Position numbers and translations under genes: made by a program | Notes under the pieces: generated by a model | Database searches by the model: none | The model's input: the letters and a program-made list of their open reading frames with translations, nothing else | Told to the model about the DNA's origin: nothing | Part shown: positions 34,873 through 43,440 of the stretch, piece by piece | How positions within the stretch are numbered: the first letter of the stretch is position 1 | How the letters are laid out: every line of letters begins with the position of its first letter | Source: an uncultured Neomegalonema sp. | GTDB taxonomy: Bacteria > Pseudomonadota > Alphaproteobacteria > Rhodobacterales > Rhodobacteraceae | DNA: 45,832 bases | Direction of reading: 5' to 3' | NCBI GenBank assembly: GCA_937928005.1 | Contig: CALFVD010000117.1 | Location: 1 to 45,832 of the forward strand

Positions 34873-36570
34873 ATGAACTTCAACGGATTTTCGCCTTCCG
34901 GTGCCAGCGGTAGTAGCAATGCTGCTCGCACAGACTCCCGCGCAGAAGCGCGTTTTGAACGCCAGCAGGCAAGACAGGAAGCGCAAAGTCAGCGCCAAGA
35001 GGCCCGGAGCCAGCGTCAGCAGGCAAGGCAGGAAGCGCGAAGCGAGCGCCAGCAGGCACGGCAAGAACGCCTCGCTGATCGTCAGGGTGGGCGTATGGAC
35101 CCTCCAGGTCGTCCTTCTGCACCAACGGCCCCTCCCGCACCTACACCTCCCCCCGCACCCACAACTCCCCCCGTCAGCGACGCCCCGACCGACGTACCCA
35201 CCACGAACGGCCAGATTCTTGGCGGCACGACGGTTGCTGGTGCAGTCATTGATCCTGTCAGTGGCGACTTTACCCGTAGCGGTGGCGATGTTCCGATTGC
35301 CAATGTCGGTGTAGAACAGGTCGGCACCAATGCAGACGGCACTGTAGATGTTCGCGTAACTGTTACGAATTCCGGCCCCGAAGGCGGCACCTTCCTGACC
35401 CCGCCATGGGTCGCCGTGCAAGACGGACAATTTGATATTTATGACCGAGGCGCAGAATCCGCCGAATTCCTGGAACGCCTCGCGGAAGATGGCACTACAG
35501 ATGATATTGTTGCGGCCTTTGAAGCCAGTGGCGCAGTCGGCGACAACGGCGTCATCACCGGCCCCGGCGGACAGGCGGCTGGTCCCCTCGATCCAGGTGA
35601 AAGCGGCTCCATCGTGCTTACGGTCGATCCGGCCAAGTCGCAGTTCCTCAACTTTGCCTCGATGGTGATTCCCTCGAACGATGCTTTCGTCGCTTCTCCC
35701 GGTGATCCCACCGCGCTCCAGATCTTCGACGCACACGGCAACTTCACCGGCGGTGATTTCAATGTGACGGGCGCCGACGTTCTTGATGCTGGCACCGAAG
35801 TTAACACCGAGCAAGACGCAGCCTTCCTCAACCAGACGGGTCCAGATACCGGAGAGGACGAAGGCGGCGTAGTAACGACGCATCCGGGCTTCATCGGTTC
35901 GACAATCCTTCCGGCTACCGATGGTGATGATGGCGGCGCTGGACCGGTCGGTCCCGTCGGCGGCGCCGATCCAATGGGTCCAGCGGGACGCGATGACGGT
36001 CAGGTCGAGACTGGCTTCACGGTTCGCACGATCAATCAACCCCTCGAATCCCTCACTACGGACCAGACGCCAGCGCAGCTGGTTGAGGAAGCCGGTGATG
36101 GCAACCTTTACTTCAATGTCCACACCAACGATTTCCCCGGTGGCGAAATTCGCGGACAGCTTACCCCAATCTCCGATAACAACTATGGTGACGTGCGTGT
36201 CATCCGTCTGTCGGCAAACCTCGATGCCGCGCAGGAACCCGGCCCAACCTCCGATTCGGCAGCTACCGGACAGGCAGATGTAACCATCATTCAGCGCGGA
36301 GATTCGGTTACGTACACCTCGAATCTGGCGGTCGATGGTATCCCTACCGGAGACCTGATGCCGGTTGCAGGGGTCAGCTCGATCCACCTGCACAACGCTC
36401 CTGCTGGTGAGAACGGCCCTGTCATCACTGACATCATTCAGGGTGCGGGCGGCGACATCAACGGGAACGCGGATGGTGCCGGTGATACCGGCGACGGAAA
36501 CGTGTTCTTCGAGGCCTTTGGCCCAGCAGAAGACGTATCGGGCGCGTTCGACTTCGCGCGCGCGTACTAA
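34873..36570 (+). CDS. Spondin-domain protein with rearranged CHRD-like region
   Basis: 565 aa, probably extracellular but without a classical signal peptide. Residues 22-72 are an imperfect R/Q/E/A repeat (units like RQQARQEA), 76-105 are proline rich, about 155-340 match the spondin N-terminal fold (FLTPPWVAVQDGQFDIYDRG; FLNFASMVIPSNDAFVAS; DAGTEVNTE). A glycine/aspartate linker follows. The CHRD-type closing motif FNVHTNDFPGGEIRGQL (414-430) comes before, not after, a CHRD opening half (RLSANLDAAQEP; IHLHNAPAGENGPVI, 445-518). AGGAG precedes the ATG. It is the only plus-strand gene inside the beta-oxidation block. Adhesion or matrix role is inferred from the domains. Confidence 0.72.
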   Translation: MNFNGFSPSGASGSSNAARTDSRAEARFERQQARQEAQSQRQEARSQRQQARQEARSERQQARQERLADRQGGRMDPPGRPSAPTAPPAPTPPPAPTTPPVSDAPTDVPTTNGQILGGTTVAGAVIDPVSGDFTRSGGDVPIANVGVEQVGTNADGTVDVRVTVTNSGPEGGTFLTPPWVAVQDGQFDIYDRGAESAEFLERLAEDGTTDDIVAAFEASGAVGDNGVITGPGGQAAGPLDPGESGSIVLTVDPAKSQFLNFASMVIPSNDAFVASPGDPTALQIFDAHGNFTGGDFNVTGADVLDAGTEVNTEQDAAFLNQTGPDTGEDEGGVVTTHPGFIGSTILPATDGDDGGAGPVGPVGGADPMGPAGRDDGQVETGFTVRTINQPLESLTTDQTPAQLVEEAGDGNLYFNVHTNDFPGGEIRGQLTPISDNNYGDVRVIRLSANLDAAQEPGPTSDSAATGQADVTIIQRGDSVTYTSNLAVDGIPTGDLMPVAGVSSIHLHNAPAGENGPVITDIIQGAGGDINGNADGAGDTGDGNVFFEAFGPAEDVSGAFDFARAY

Positions 36571-36591
36571 GGCACGCCCACAACGACTATA

Positions 36592-36618
36592 CCCGGCGCG
36601 CACGACCCGCGCGCCGGG
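36592..36618. terminator. Perfect GC hairpin between convergent genes
   Basis: CCCGGCGCGC and GCGCGCCGGG pair over 10 bp with a 7-nt loop, between the spondin-like gene and the GST gene. No U-run follows. Confidence 0.55.
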
Positions 36619-36644
36619 AACACCGTATCTATGAAGGACGGCGT

Positions 36645-37292
36645 TCAGGATTTCTGAGGCAGCGGGTGCCCCGGCATCAGATCATAGGGATGGGTCCAGC
36701 CGGGCAACGCTTTGACGCGCTGCAACCAAGCTTCGATATTCGGCCAGCGTTCATCCCCGGACCATTGGTATTCCTCGCGCGGATAGAACAGATAACCGGA
36801 GCAGGCGATATCGGCGGTGGTCACGCGGTCGGCGGCGATCCATTCGCGATTTGCCAGATGCGCATCCAGCACTTTGAGCGCGGCAATGGTGCGGCCTTTC
36901 AAAAAACCTGTCACTGCCTCGTTACGCGCTGCTTCAGGTGCGAAGTTCAGCATAAAGCGGTAGATGCCTTGAAAGCTGTTCAACTTATGATTCTCGAACA
37001 GGACCCAACGAAGGATTTCACGATGCTCTTCTTCGGTCGAAGGGCCGAATTTACCGGTCTGCTTGGCCAGATAATCTAGCATGACTCCCGATTGCGAAAT
37101 CGTAACGTCACCATGCACCAGCACGGGGCATTCGCCCATCGGATTGGTTGCGCGGAATTCGGGGCTACGCCCCTCACCGTTGAAGAAATCGACGAAGATC
37201 GGCTCCCAGTCTGCCCCACACAGCGCCAGCATCAGCGCCGCTTTGTAGGAATGCCCTGATTGGGCAAAGCAATGAAGTTGATAGTCGGCCAT
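36645..37292 (-). CDS. Glutathione S-transferase family protein
   Basis: 215 aa. Thioredoxin-like N-terminal domain with QSGHSYKAALMLALCG (active-site Ser/Tyr region), the cis-proline and gamma-glutamate contact GECPVLVHGDVTISQSGVMLDYLA, and an all-helical C-terminal domain (WIAADRVTTADIACSGYLFY). Conjugates glutathione to electrophiles, by family. It lies 21 bp after the lipoprotein gene and is probably the last gene of the acyl-CoA dehydrogenase transcript. Confidence 0.87.
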   Translation of the reverse strand: MADYQLHCFAQSGHSYKAALMLALCGADWEPIFVDFFNGEGRSPEFRATNPMGECPVLVHGDVTISQSGVMLDYLAKQTGKFGPSTEEEHREILRWVLFENHKLNSFQGIYRFMLNFAPEAARNEAVTGFLKGRTIAALKVLDAHLANREWIAADRVTTADIACSGYLFYPREEYQWSGDERWPNIEAWLQRVKALPGWTHPYDLMPGHPLPQKS

Positions 37293-37313
37293 GTGGTCGT
37301 CCCTTCGTCTCGT

Positions 37314-37721
37314 TTACCGATTTCCATTTACCATAAGCAGAACAGTGACCGCCTCGATGTCCAGTATTTCCGCCGGAGATTTTCCGAGATAAATGTTGGG
37401 CGATGCCCGGAATTCCGCATTTACCACTTGTCGCCTATCGAGCGGTATACCCGCAAGGTCCATCACCCGGTCATTATGGATACCCGCGCCCACCGCAAGC
37501 TCGGAACGTAATACACTGGCATTCTCCGTCAGATACGCCACAACTCGCCCGCGCCGCGCGCCATAGGTTGCATTATCGATCGCATTGCCCAGAACCGCCC
37601 CCGGCAATTCCCATGGGGCGGGTAGATGGGACGGGCCTGAACACCCTATCATCACGACGCCCATGATCCCGACCAAAAGCCGTATCCCCGGCCTTTGCGT
37701 CGGGGTCTCGGCGAATACCAT
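37314..37721 (-). CDS. Small putative lipoprotein
   Basis: 135 aa. A hydrophobic stretch LLVGIMGVVMIGCSG ends in a possible lipobox cysteine (about C27). The mature part is short and charged (GNAIDNATYGARRGRVVAYLTEN; SPAEILDIEAVTVLLMVNG). No family recognised. The ATG at 37721 is preferred, though later starts before the hydrophobic stretch also exist. It lies 48 bp after the acyl-CoA dehydrogenase stop and 21 bp before the GST gene, in the same direction. Confidence 0.6.
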   Translation of the reverse strand: MVFAETPTQRPGIRLLVGIMGVVMIGCSGPSHLPAPWELPGAVLGNAIDNATYGARRGRVVAYLTENASVLRSELAVGAGIHNDRVMDLAGIPLDRRQVVNAEFRASPNIYLGKSPAEILDIEAVTVLLMVNGNR

Positions 37722-37769
37722 CGAGACCCCGGATCGCGCTTTACTGGTCCGGGGATAGACCATCGGACA

Positions 37770-39560
37770 TCAGAACGACGCCGCGTCCAGCGCCATCATC
37801 GATCCGGCACCGGCTTTGATGCGGGACAAATGCGTTCCCGTCATCGGCATCACGCGCTCCATGTAATAGCGCGCCGTGGCGATTTTTGCTTCGTAGAATG
37901 CTGGATCGTCCGCATTTCCGGCCAATGCTTCCTGCGCCGTCTTCGCCATCTTCGCCCACATAAAACCAATGGCGGTGTAGCCGAACAGGTGGAGGAAGTC
38001 GGTCGAACCTGCTGCCGCTTCATTCGGGTCGGCTAAGCCGTTTTGCATGAACCACATAACCGCTTCCTGAAGCTCTTTCGACGACTGCTTCAATGGATCG
38101 CAGAACTCGGCCATGGCCTCGCTGTCGTCGTTCTCCTTACAGAACGTCTTGACTAGGCTAAAGAATGCCTGAACGCCTGCGCCACCCTTTTGAGGCAACT
38201 TGCGACCGATAAGGTCAAGCGCCTGAATACCGTTTGCGCCCTCGTAGATCATGGCGATACGGGCATCGCGCACGTACTGACTTTGAGACCAATCCTCGGT
38301 GTAGCCGTGGCCACCGAAGATCTGCTGCATGTTTACCGCCGTCTCAAAGCCTTTATCGGTCAAGAAACCCTTCACGACCGGGGTAAGCAATGCGATGAGC
38401 AAGCCCGCTTCCTCGCGGGTGCGCTCGTCTGAATGCTTGCTTTCCTCATCAATCAGTGTGGAGGCCCAGTAATAGAATGCGCGCCCTCCCTCAACGAAGC
38501 TTTTCGCATCCATAAGCATCCGGCGCACATCCGGGTGAACGATCAACGGATCAGCCTTTTGGTCGGGGAATTTAGCCCCATCCAACGCACGGCCCTGAAG
38601 GCGCTCCGTCGCATAATCGACGGCGTTCTGATAGGCGATGGATGCTTGCGATAGCCCTTGCATCCCGACCAGCAGCCGCGCTTCGTTCATCATCAGGAAC
38701 ATGGCGCGCAGCCCCTTATGCTCGTCGCCGATCAACCAGCCAGTCGCTTCGTCGTAATTCATCACGCAGGTCGAATTGCCGTGGATGCCCATCTTCTCTT
38801 CGAGCTTACCACAAGAGAGCGTGTTGCGATTGCCAAGCGAGCCATCCTCGTTCGGTAGGAATTTTGGCACCACGAATAGCGAAATGCCTTTCACCCCTTC
38901 CGGCCCGCCGGGAATCTTCGCCAGTACGAGATGAACGATATTCTCACTCATGTCATGTTCGCCTGAGGAGATGAAAATCTTCTGGCCAGACACTTTGAAC
39001 GATCCATCGCCATTCGGCTCAGCCTTCGAGCGCAGCAAGCCCAAATCGGTGCCGCAATGCGGCTCGGTCAGGTTCATCGTGCCTGTCCATTCGCCCGATA
39101 CCATTTTGGGTAGGTACAAGTTTTTCTGTTCTTCGGTACCAAAGCCATCAATTGCCTTGATCGCACCATGGGTCAGACCTTGATACATCGAAAAGGCCAT
39201 CGCTGCGGAGGATGCAAACTCACCTACGACCGCGTTGATGAGATAAGGCATCCCTTGCCCGCCATATTCTTCGGGCATGTCGATACCGGGCCAGCCGCCT
39301 TCGCATTGTGCCTTATAGGCTTCTTTATAGCCATCGGGGGTGCGCACAACGCCATTTTCTAGTGTGCAGCCCTGCTTATCACCGGTCTCATTGATCGGGA
39401 GCAGCACTTGGGAAGCAATCTTGCCCGCTTCTTCAAGAATTGCCGTGGTTGTGTCTTCGGCCAAGTCTTCGTAGCCCGCGATCTGCGTTGCATCTTGGAT
39501 ACGCAACACTTCATGGAGTACGAACTGAGCATCGCGAACTGGTGCCTGATAAATAGCCAT
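37770..39560 (-). CDS. Acyl-CoA dehydrogenase (FadE-like, 596 aa)
   Basis: Flavoprotein that introduces the trans-2 double bond into acyl-CoA, the first step of beta-oxidation. [20 protein letters not shown] is the FAD/substrate motif, and the catalytic glutamate lies in [20 protein letters not shown]-terminal extension beyond the core (about 470-596) marks the long bacterial FadE-like subfamily. GGAGG-type sequence lies before the ATG. Only 58 bp separate it from the MerR gene, with no obvious promoter, so the two are likely cotranscribed. Confidence 0.92.
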   Translation of the reverse strand: MAIYQAPVRDAQFVLHEVLRIQDATQIAGYEDLAEDTTTAILEEAGKIASQVLLPINETGDKQGCTLENGVVRTPDGYKEAYKAQCEGGWPGIDMPEEYGGQGMPYLINAVVGEFASSAAMAFSMYQGLTHGAIKAIDGFGTEEQKNLYLPKMVSGEWTGTMNLTEPHCGTDLGLLRSKAEPNGDGSFKVSGQKIFISSGEHDMSENIVHLVLAKIPGGPEGVKGISLFVVPKFLPNEDGSLGNRNTLSCGKLEEKMGIHGNSTCVMNYDEATGWLIGDEHKGLRAMFLMMNEARLLVGMQGLSQASIAYQNAVDYATERLQGRALDGAKFPDQKADPLIVHPDVRRMLMDAKSFVEGGRAFYYWASTLIDEESKHSDERTREEAGLLIALLTPVVKGFLTDKGFETAVNMQQIFGGHGYTEDWSQSQYVRDARIAMIYEGANGIQALDLIGRKLPQKGGAGVQAFFSLVKTFCKENDDSEAMAEFCDPLKQSSKELQEAVMWFMQNGLADPNEAAAGSTDFLHLFGYTAIGFMWAKMAKTAQEALAGNADDPAFYEAKIATARYYMERVMPMTGTHLSRIKAGAGSMMALDAASF

Positions 39561-39618
39561 TTGGGTTCCTCCCGGAAGATCGTCTTTGGAGTGTCGGAGG
39601 GGGCGGCGGTCCGCCCGC

Positions 39619-40032
39619 CTATTCTTTCTTCTTGTCTTCGAGTAAGGTGCTGACGAAGTTCATTTGCGTCTGCAACTCTTCTATCGCAATGGTCAGTTCA
39701 TCACGCTGCATCCGCATCGCATCCAGCCGCCGTCCAGCAACTTCCAGCGTACGGGTCAGTTGCGAGATCTGAGAATTATCCGTGTCGTATAGATCAAGCA
39801 GCTCACCAATTTCGGCGAGACTAAATCCAAATCTCTTACCGCGCAGGATCAACGCCAACCTTGCGCGATCCCGCTGATCAAAGCGACGGCGCGTACTTTC
39901 CCGTGCGGGATGTAGCAATCCCTTTGATTCGTAAAATCGCAATGCACGCGGCGTTACATCGAACTCCCGGCACAGTTGCGTTACCGTGAAAGTGCTGTCC
40001 ATGACCTGCTGTATAATAGTTGATCCATCCAT
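39619..40032 (-). CDS. MerR family transcriptional regulator of the beta-oxidation block
   Basis: 137 aa. N-terminal winged helix ([30 protein letters not shown]), then a dimerisation coiled coil ([35 protein letters not shown]). No cysteine metal-binding loop at the C-terminus, so it does not look like a metal sensor; its position next to acyl-CoA dehydrogenase suggests control of fatty-acid or branched-chain acyl-CoA breakdown, as for LiuR-type MerR proteins. The ATG at 40032 has AGGG five bases upstream; a second ATG at 40002 is possible. A 14-bp palindrome lies 15 bp upstream. Confidence 0.87.
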   Translation of the reverse strand: MDGSTIIQQVMDSTFTVTQLCREFDVTPRALRFYESKGLLHPARESTRRRFDQRDRARLALILRGKRFGFSLAEIGELLDLYDTDNSQISQLTRTLEVAGRRLDAMRMQRDELTIAIEELQTQMNFVSTLLEDKKKE

Positions 40033-40047
40033 ACACGCCCTACTACC

Positions 40048-40061
40048 TGACGTTAACGTCA
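40048..40061. promoter_or_regulatory. Perfect 14-bp palindrome, probable MerR operator
   Basis: TGACGTTAACGTCA, followed by a further ACGTCAA half site at 40062. It sits between the divergent MerR gene and the tail-anchored gene. ACGT-centred palindromes are usual for MerR regulators of acyl-CoA breakdown. Autoregulation is inferred. Confidence 0.6.
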
Positions 40062-40223
40062 ACGTCAATAATCGACGCCTTATTCTCCAGACTCGATGTA
40101 GGGCATACGCCGGGCACTGCCAGTGGGGCACAATCAATCAATTCTAAAGAGGTATGGCGTAGAGATTGGGATGTGGCAGCCAACAATTGGCGCCTTCCCT
40201 TAGCTATTGCGGAATATCCGGTC

Positions 40224-42179
40224 ATGATCCAAGGCGAGCCTCTCGAAAAGACCAACAAGGACGCTAAAAGCGCCGAATCGGTCACTGTCGGACGAGTCAT
40301 GCAGGTGCCTGAGCGTGCCAAAGCCCCCGCGTTAGACGATGACGCATTATCCGTTGCGATGGGATTGACGCAAAAAAGCGATTCGGTCGATACCGACGTA
40401 CAAGATCTTGTTCATGCCCTCGCCGATGTCGAGCGTGATCGTGATGACGAGTGGATTGAAACGGCACAGACCGACACCCCCACAACCATGGGACCACTAG
40501 CAGATAAAGACGACAACGAGCAGGATACGCTCGAAAGCGCCTTGGCCGATCTGGAAGTGATCGAAGCAAACGACCTGCTAACCGCCGAGAAGGACGCCCC
40601 TTCGATCCCCTTCAGTGTCTCGCCCATTACAGATGAGGCGCTGACAGAAGAGAAACCAAACGCAGAGCAAGAACCTGTCGACGAACCGGATTTCGCAATG
40701 CCATTCTCAACCTCCTCCATGGCCCTATCCGATGGCGATGATGGGAAAGAGGACGAACCAGCATCACACGACGAATCGGTAGCATCAGAGAAAGCCGTCG
40801 AGACCGAAGAGACGGTGAACCCCATCAAATCAGTAGAAGCCGAGGATATGGCACCTACTAAGATCGCGGATGAGAAACCGGAAACGCCACAAGAAATCGA
40901 TACGGCGGCCTCGCCCGATACATCAGAGCCAGAAGCTCCAGAAGCCAATATATCGAAGACTGAAGCCGAGCAAAATACGTCGCCGAACGTTCTCGGCCTT
41001 CAGGCAATTGGCGTTCTGCACGACAAGATATCGGATACAGAAGAACGTTACGACGATGCCCTTACCAAGATCGGCCACGCCTTAGGCGTTATCGCCGAAC
41101 GGATCGACGGATTGGAAGGCCGCTTCACGAGCCAAACCATCGCCAATGTTGCGATGGCCACCGCGCCAGCCGCCGCGTCCGCGCCCTCATTCGCGTCGTT
41201 ACCATCGTCACATGAACCGCAGTTATCCACGCCCACCCAGATTGATGACAGCGTCGCCCCCTATATCGCACAGGCCGAAAGAGAACTCGAAGCCAGGAAG
41301 GAGTCGGGTCCGATGGACATATTTGACCGGATCGCGAAAGCCGCAGAAACCGAATATGACGGACATAGCGGTGCCACAGAAACCAAGATTGTGCAGAACG
41401 CAAGCGATGGTCGACGGGTCGGAACCAAACGCTGGCAACCGTCGAAAACGGTCAAACGCCGCATGGAACAGCTCGAAAAAGCCAAGAACGGCGAGATCAC
41501 GGGCGATCCAAGCATTGATGTCATGCCCGAAGAACCACGTTCCTTGCGCGCGGATGTGGAGGAAATCACCTCCGGCGTGAATGCTCCCCGCTCGGCGAAA
41601 ACGGATACTGCATCCGTAAAAGCCAAGCCGATGCTCGATCTGGATGAAGAGATCGAAGAAGATGATGATGCGGGTCTCAGCGTCGTTCCCGGCGCGCGTG
41701 GACGCCGCCGGAACCGCGCCCGCAAATCGCGGCTCGACGAAGATTTCGAGAACGTCTTTGAGGAAACGGAAGGCAAGCCCTCGATCCAGAGTTTGCGCCG
41801 CAAGATGCGTGAGCGCCCGGCAGAGGAGCCAGTCGAAGAAGACGAGTCCTCCAAAGGAGGATTGCTCGGCGGCATTCTAGGCAAGAAAAGCACCGCAAAG
41901 AGCACAGCTCCAGCTATCGAAGCCGAGGTCGAAGATGATGAAGATGCCTTGATGGCTGCATTTGGCGCTCCTGAAGAGGACGCACCAAAACCGTCGAAGA
42001 AGTCGAAGAAATCAAAAGCCAAAGCACAGCCGAAGGCGGATGCCGATGACGATGACGAAGACTGGGGCGACGAAGAAACATCATCCGGCATCAATTTCGC
42101 TGGTGGCCCCCTGCTTTATGTTCTGATTGCCTGCGCAGCGGCAGCGGCATTCTTCGTAGGGCAGAAATTCATGGGCTGA
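40224..42179 (+). CDS. Large acidic, largely disordered protein with C-terminal membrane anchor
   Basis: 651 aa, no family recognised. Residues 1-about 290 are strongly acidic and low in complexity (repeated E/D/S/T/A/P). A short helical segment follows (GVLHDKISDTEERYDDALTKIGHALGVIAERIDGLEGRF), which looks like a coiled coil. Then come charged blocks with basic patches (GARGRRRNRARKSRLDEDF; PSKKSKKSKAKAQPKADADDDD). The last 27 residues (PLLYVLIACAAAAAFFVGQ) are one membrane helix, so most of the protein should face the cytoplasm. The start is uncertain: ATG 40224 or 40296, neither with a good ribosome site. Followed by a strong terminator. Confidence 0.65.
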   Translation: MIQGEPLEKTNKDAKSAESVTVGRVMQVPERAKAPALDDDALSVAMGLTQKSDSVDTDVQDLVHALADVERDRDDEWIETAQTDTPTTMGPLADKDDNEQDTLESALADLEVIEANDLLTAEKDAPSIPFSVSPITDEALTEEKPNAEQEPVDEPDFAMPFSTSSMALSDGDDGKEDEPASHDESVASEKAVETEETVNPIKSVEAEDMAPTKIADEKPETPQEIDTAASPDTSEPEAPEANISKTEAEQNTSPNVLGLQAIGVLHDKISDTEERYDDALTKIGHALGVIAERIDGLEGRFTSQTIANVAMATAPAAASAPSFASLPSSHEPQLSTPTQIDDSVAPYIAQAERELEARKESGPMDIFDRIAKAAETEYDGHSGATETKIVQNASDGRRVGTKRWQPSKTVKRRMEQLEKAKNGEITGDPSIDVMPEEPRSLRADVEEITSGVNAPRSAKTDTASVKAKPMLDLDEEIEEDDDAGLSVVPGARGRRRNRARKSRLDEDFENVFEETEGKPSIQSLRRKMRERPAEEPVEEDESSKGGLLGGILGKKSTAKSTAPAIEAEVEDDEDALMAAFGAPEEDAPKPSKKSKKSKAKAQPKADADDDDEDWGDEETSSGINFAGGPLLYVLIACAAAAAFFVGQKFMG

Positions 42180-42520
42180 TCTCAAGCGAGGCCATAATAA
42201 ACTTGATGACGGCCCGGCGGTTCCTCCGCCGGGCCTTTTCGTGTTTGGCTGTCGGCGCGGCCCAGTGGTCCACGGCAATCGCGTGCAAGAACTTTCGCTG
42301 CCCCGCACTGGATGGCCCCGCGCAGCGGCGGAGCCTCCCTGCGGAGGGAATCTACCCCAAAAGACAGGAGGTCCCGCATCTGCAAAGCGTCATTTCATGC
42401 CGCATTGCGTTCGGGACAGCATGATTTCTTCTTCGAGTGATTGCCGCGCCCAGTGACGGCAATCTCTCGACAATAGGCTCTCCGCCCGATATGCGCGTCG
42501 GATTGAGGGGAGGCCCATCC
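42180..42520. other. 341-bp region with a terminator and unexplained sequence
   Basis: The first 60 bp hold the terminator of the tail-anchored gene. The remaining 280 bp show only short hairpins (for example CCTCC/GGAGG near 42330) and no supported reading frame. A small RNA is possible but I have no positive evidence. Confidence 0.35.
42211..42239 (+). terminator. Strong terminator after the tail-anchored gene
   Basis: GGCCCGGCGG and CCGCCGGGCC form a perfect 10-bp stem with a 5-nt loop, followed by TTTT. Confidence 0.88.
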
Positions 42521-42991
42521 ATGCCTAAGATAGACCTGCAAAAGCGTTTGACCGAAGGGAAAGCGGACGGCGATGGAATCGGCAACGTCCTGACCGGTCT
42601 ACCCCACTCCGCCGCGATGGGGATGCGGATCATCTCTGCCGATCAAGGCGAGGCTTTGCTAATGTTGCCGTATAATCCAGACCTCGTGGGCGATGTGGTA
42701 ACGGGTATCTTGGGCGGTGGGGCGATTACGGCCTTGCTCGATACCTGCTGTGGTACGGCGGTGGTCACGACTAAGGCGCGCGTTATCTCGACCGCGACGC
42801 TCGACCTACGCATCGACTATATGCGCCCTGCGACGCCCGGTGAGGCGGTCTACGCCCATGCCACATGCTACCGCGTTGCCCGATCTGTCGCGTTCGTTCG
42901 GGCATTGGCCTACCACGATGACCGCGACCGCCCTATCGCCACAGCCGCCGCCGCCTTCATCGTCGAACGCAAAGCGGAGAAGAAGGAATGA
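42521..42991 (+). CDS. PaaI family thioesterase, first copy
   Basis: 156 aa hot-dog-fold protein. GDVVTGILGGGAITALLDTCCGTAV is the active-site helix region and RIDYMRPATPGEAVYAHATCYRVARSVAFVRA the central strand/helix of PaaI-type acyl-CoA thioesterases. It should hydrolyse acyl- or aryl-CoA. GGGGAGG lies seven bases before the ATG at 42521, which excludes the earlier in-frame start at 42437. Overlaps the next gene by 4 nt (ATGA). Confidence 0.85.
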   Translation: MPKIDLQKRLTEGKADGDGIGNVLTGLPHSAAMGMRIISADQGEALLMLPYNPDLVGDVVTGILGGGAITALLDTCCGTAVVTTKARVISTATLDLRIDYMRPATPGEAVYAHATCYRVARSVAFVRALAYHDDRDRPIATAAAAFIVERKAEKKE

Positions 42992-43440
42992 GCGCCCCCG
43001 ATATTCTGGACCGCCTAGCGGCCTCGATCCCCTATATCCGCTTCCTCGGTATCGTGTTTGAGCGGCGTGGGGATGAATTGACGGCGCTGATGCCTTACAA
43101 ACCTGATTTGATTGGCAATCCGCTGCTGCCTGCCCTCCATGGCGGTGCAACTGGTGCATTTTTGGAGATCACGGCGGTGATGCAGATTGTCTCCGACACG
43201 GCGCTGGCGGATGCGGCGGGCGGTGATTTGCCCGAAGATTATGCACCCGTGATACCAAAGCCCATCGATATCACCTTCGATTATCTGCGTTCCGGCAAAC
43301 CGCGCGATACCTATGCCCGCGCGATCGTACAACGGCGGGGTCGCCGCGTCGCCAATATGCGCATTGAGGCTTGGCAAGAAGAGCGTGCCAAGCTGATCGC
43401 CGCCGCCCATGGCAACTTTTTACTCGGCGGATCGAAGTGA
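42988..43440 (+). CDS. PaaI family thioesterase, second copy
   Basis: 150 aa, same fold as its neighbour but diverged: ALHGGATGAFLEITAVMQIV replaces the usual helix and ITFDYLRSGKPRDTYARAIVQRRGRRVANMRIEAWQ the closing strands. The HGG start of the helix is the more standard version of the PaaI motif. Two adjacent paralogues may form a heteromer or act on different acyl-CoAs. It overlaps both neighbours (ATGA with the first, GTGA with the exporter). Confidence 0.82.
   Translation: MSAPDILDRLAASIPYIRFLGIVFERRGDELTALMPYKPDLIGNPLLPALHGGATGAFLEITAVMQIVSDTALADAAGGDLPEDYAPVIPKPIDITFDYLRSGKPRDTYARAIVQRRGRRVANMRIEAWQEERAKLIAAAHGNFLLGGSK

Noticed and set aside
34936..35075. Short tandem repeat that might be a CRISPR or minisatellite
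   Set aside because: It is in frame, coding for the R/Q/E/A repeat of the spondin-like protein, with no spacer structure.
41261..42094. Long serine-rich minus-strand frame opposite the tail-anchored gene
   Set aside because: Low-complexity mirror of the acidic coding sequence; the plus strand has a membrane helix, a matching stop and a terminator.
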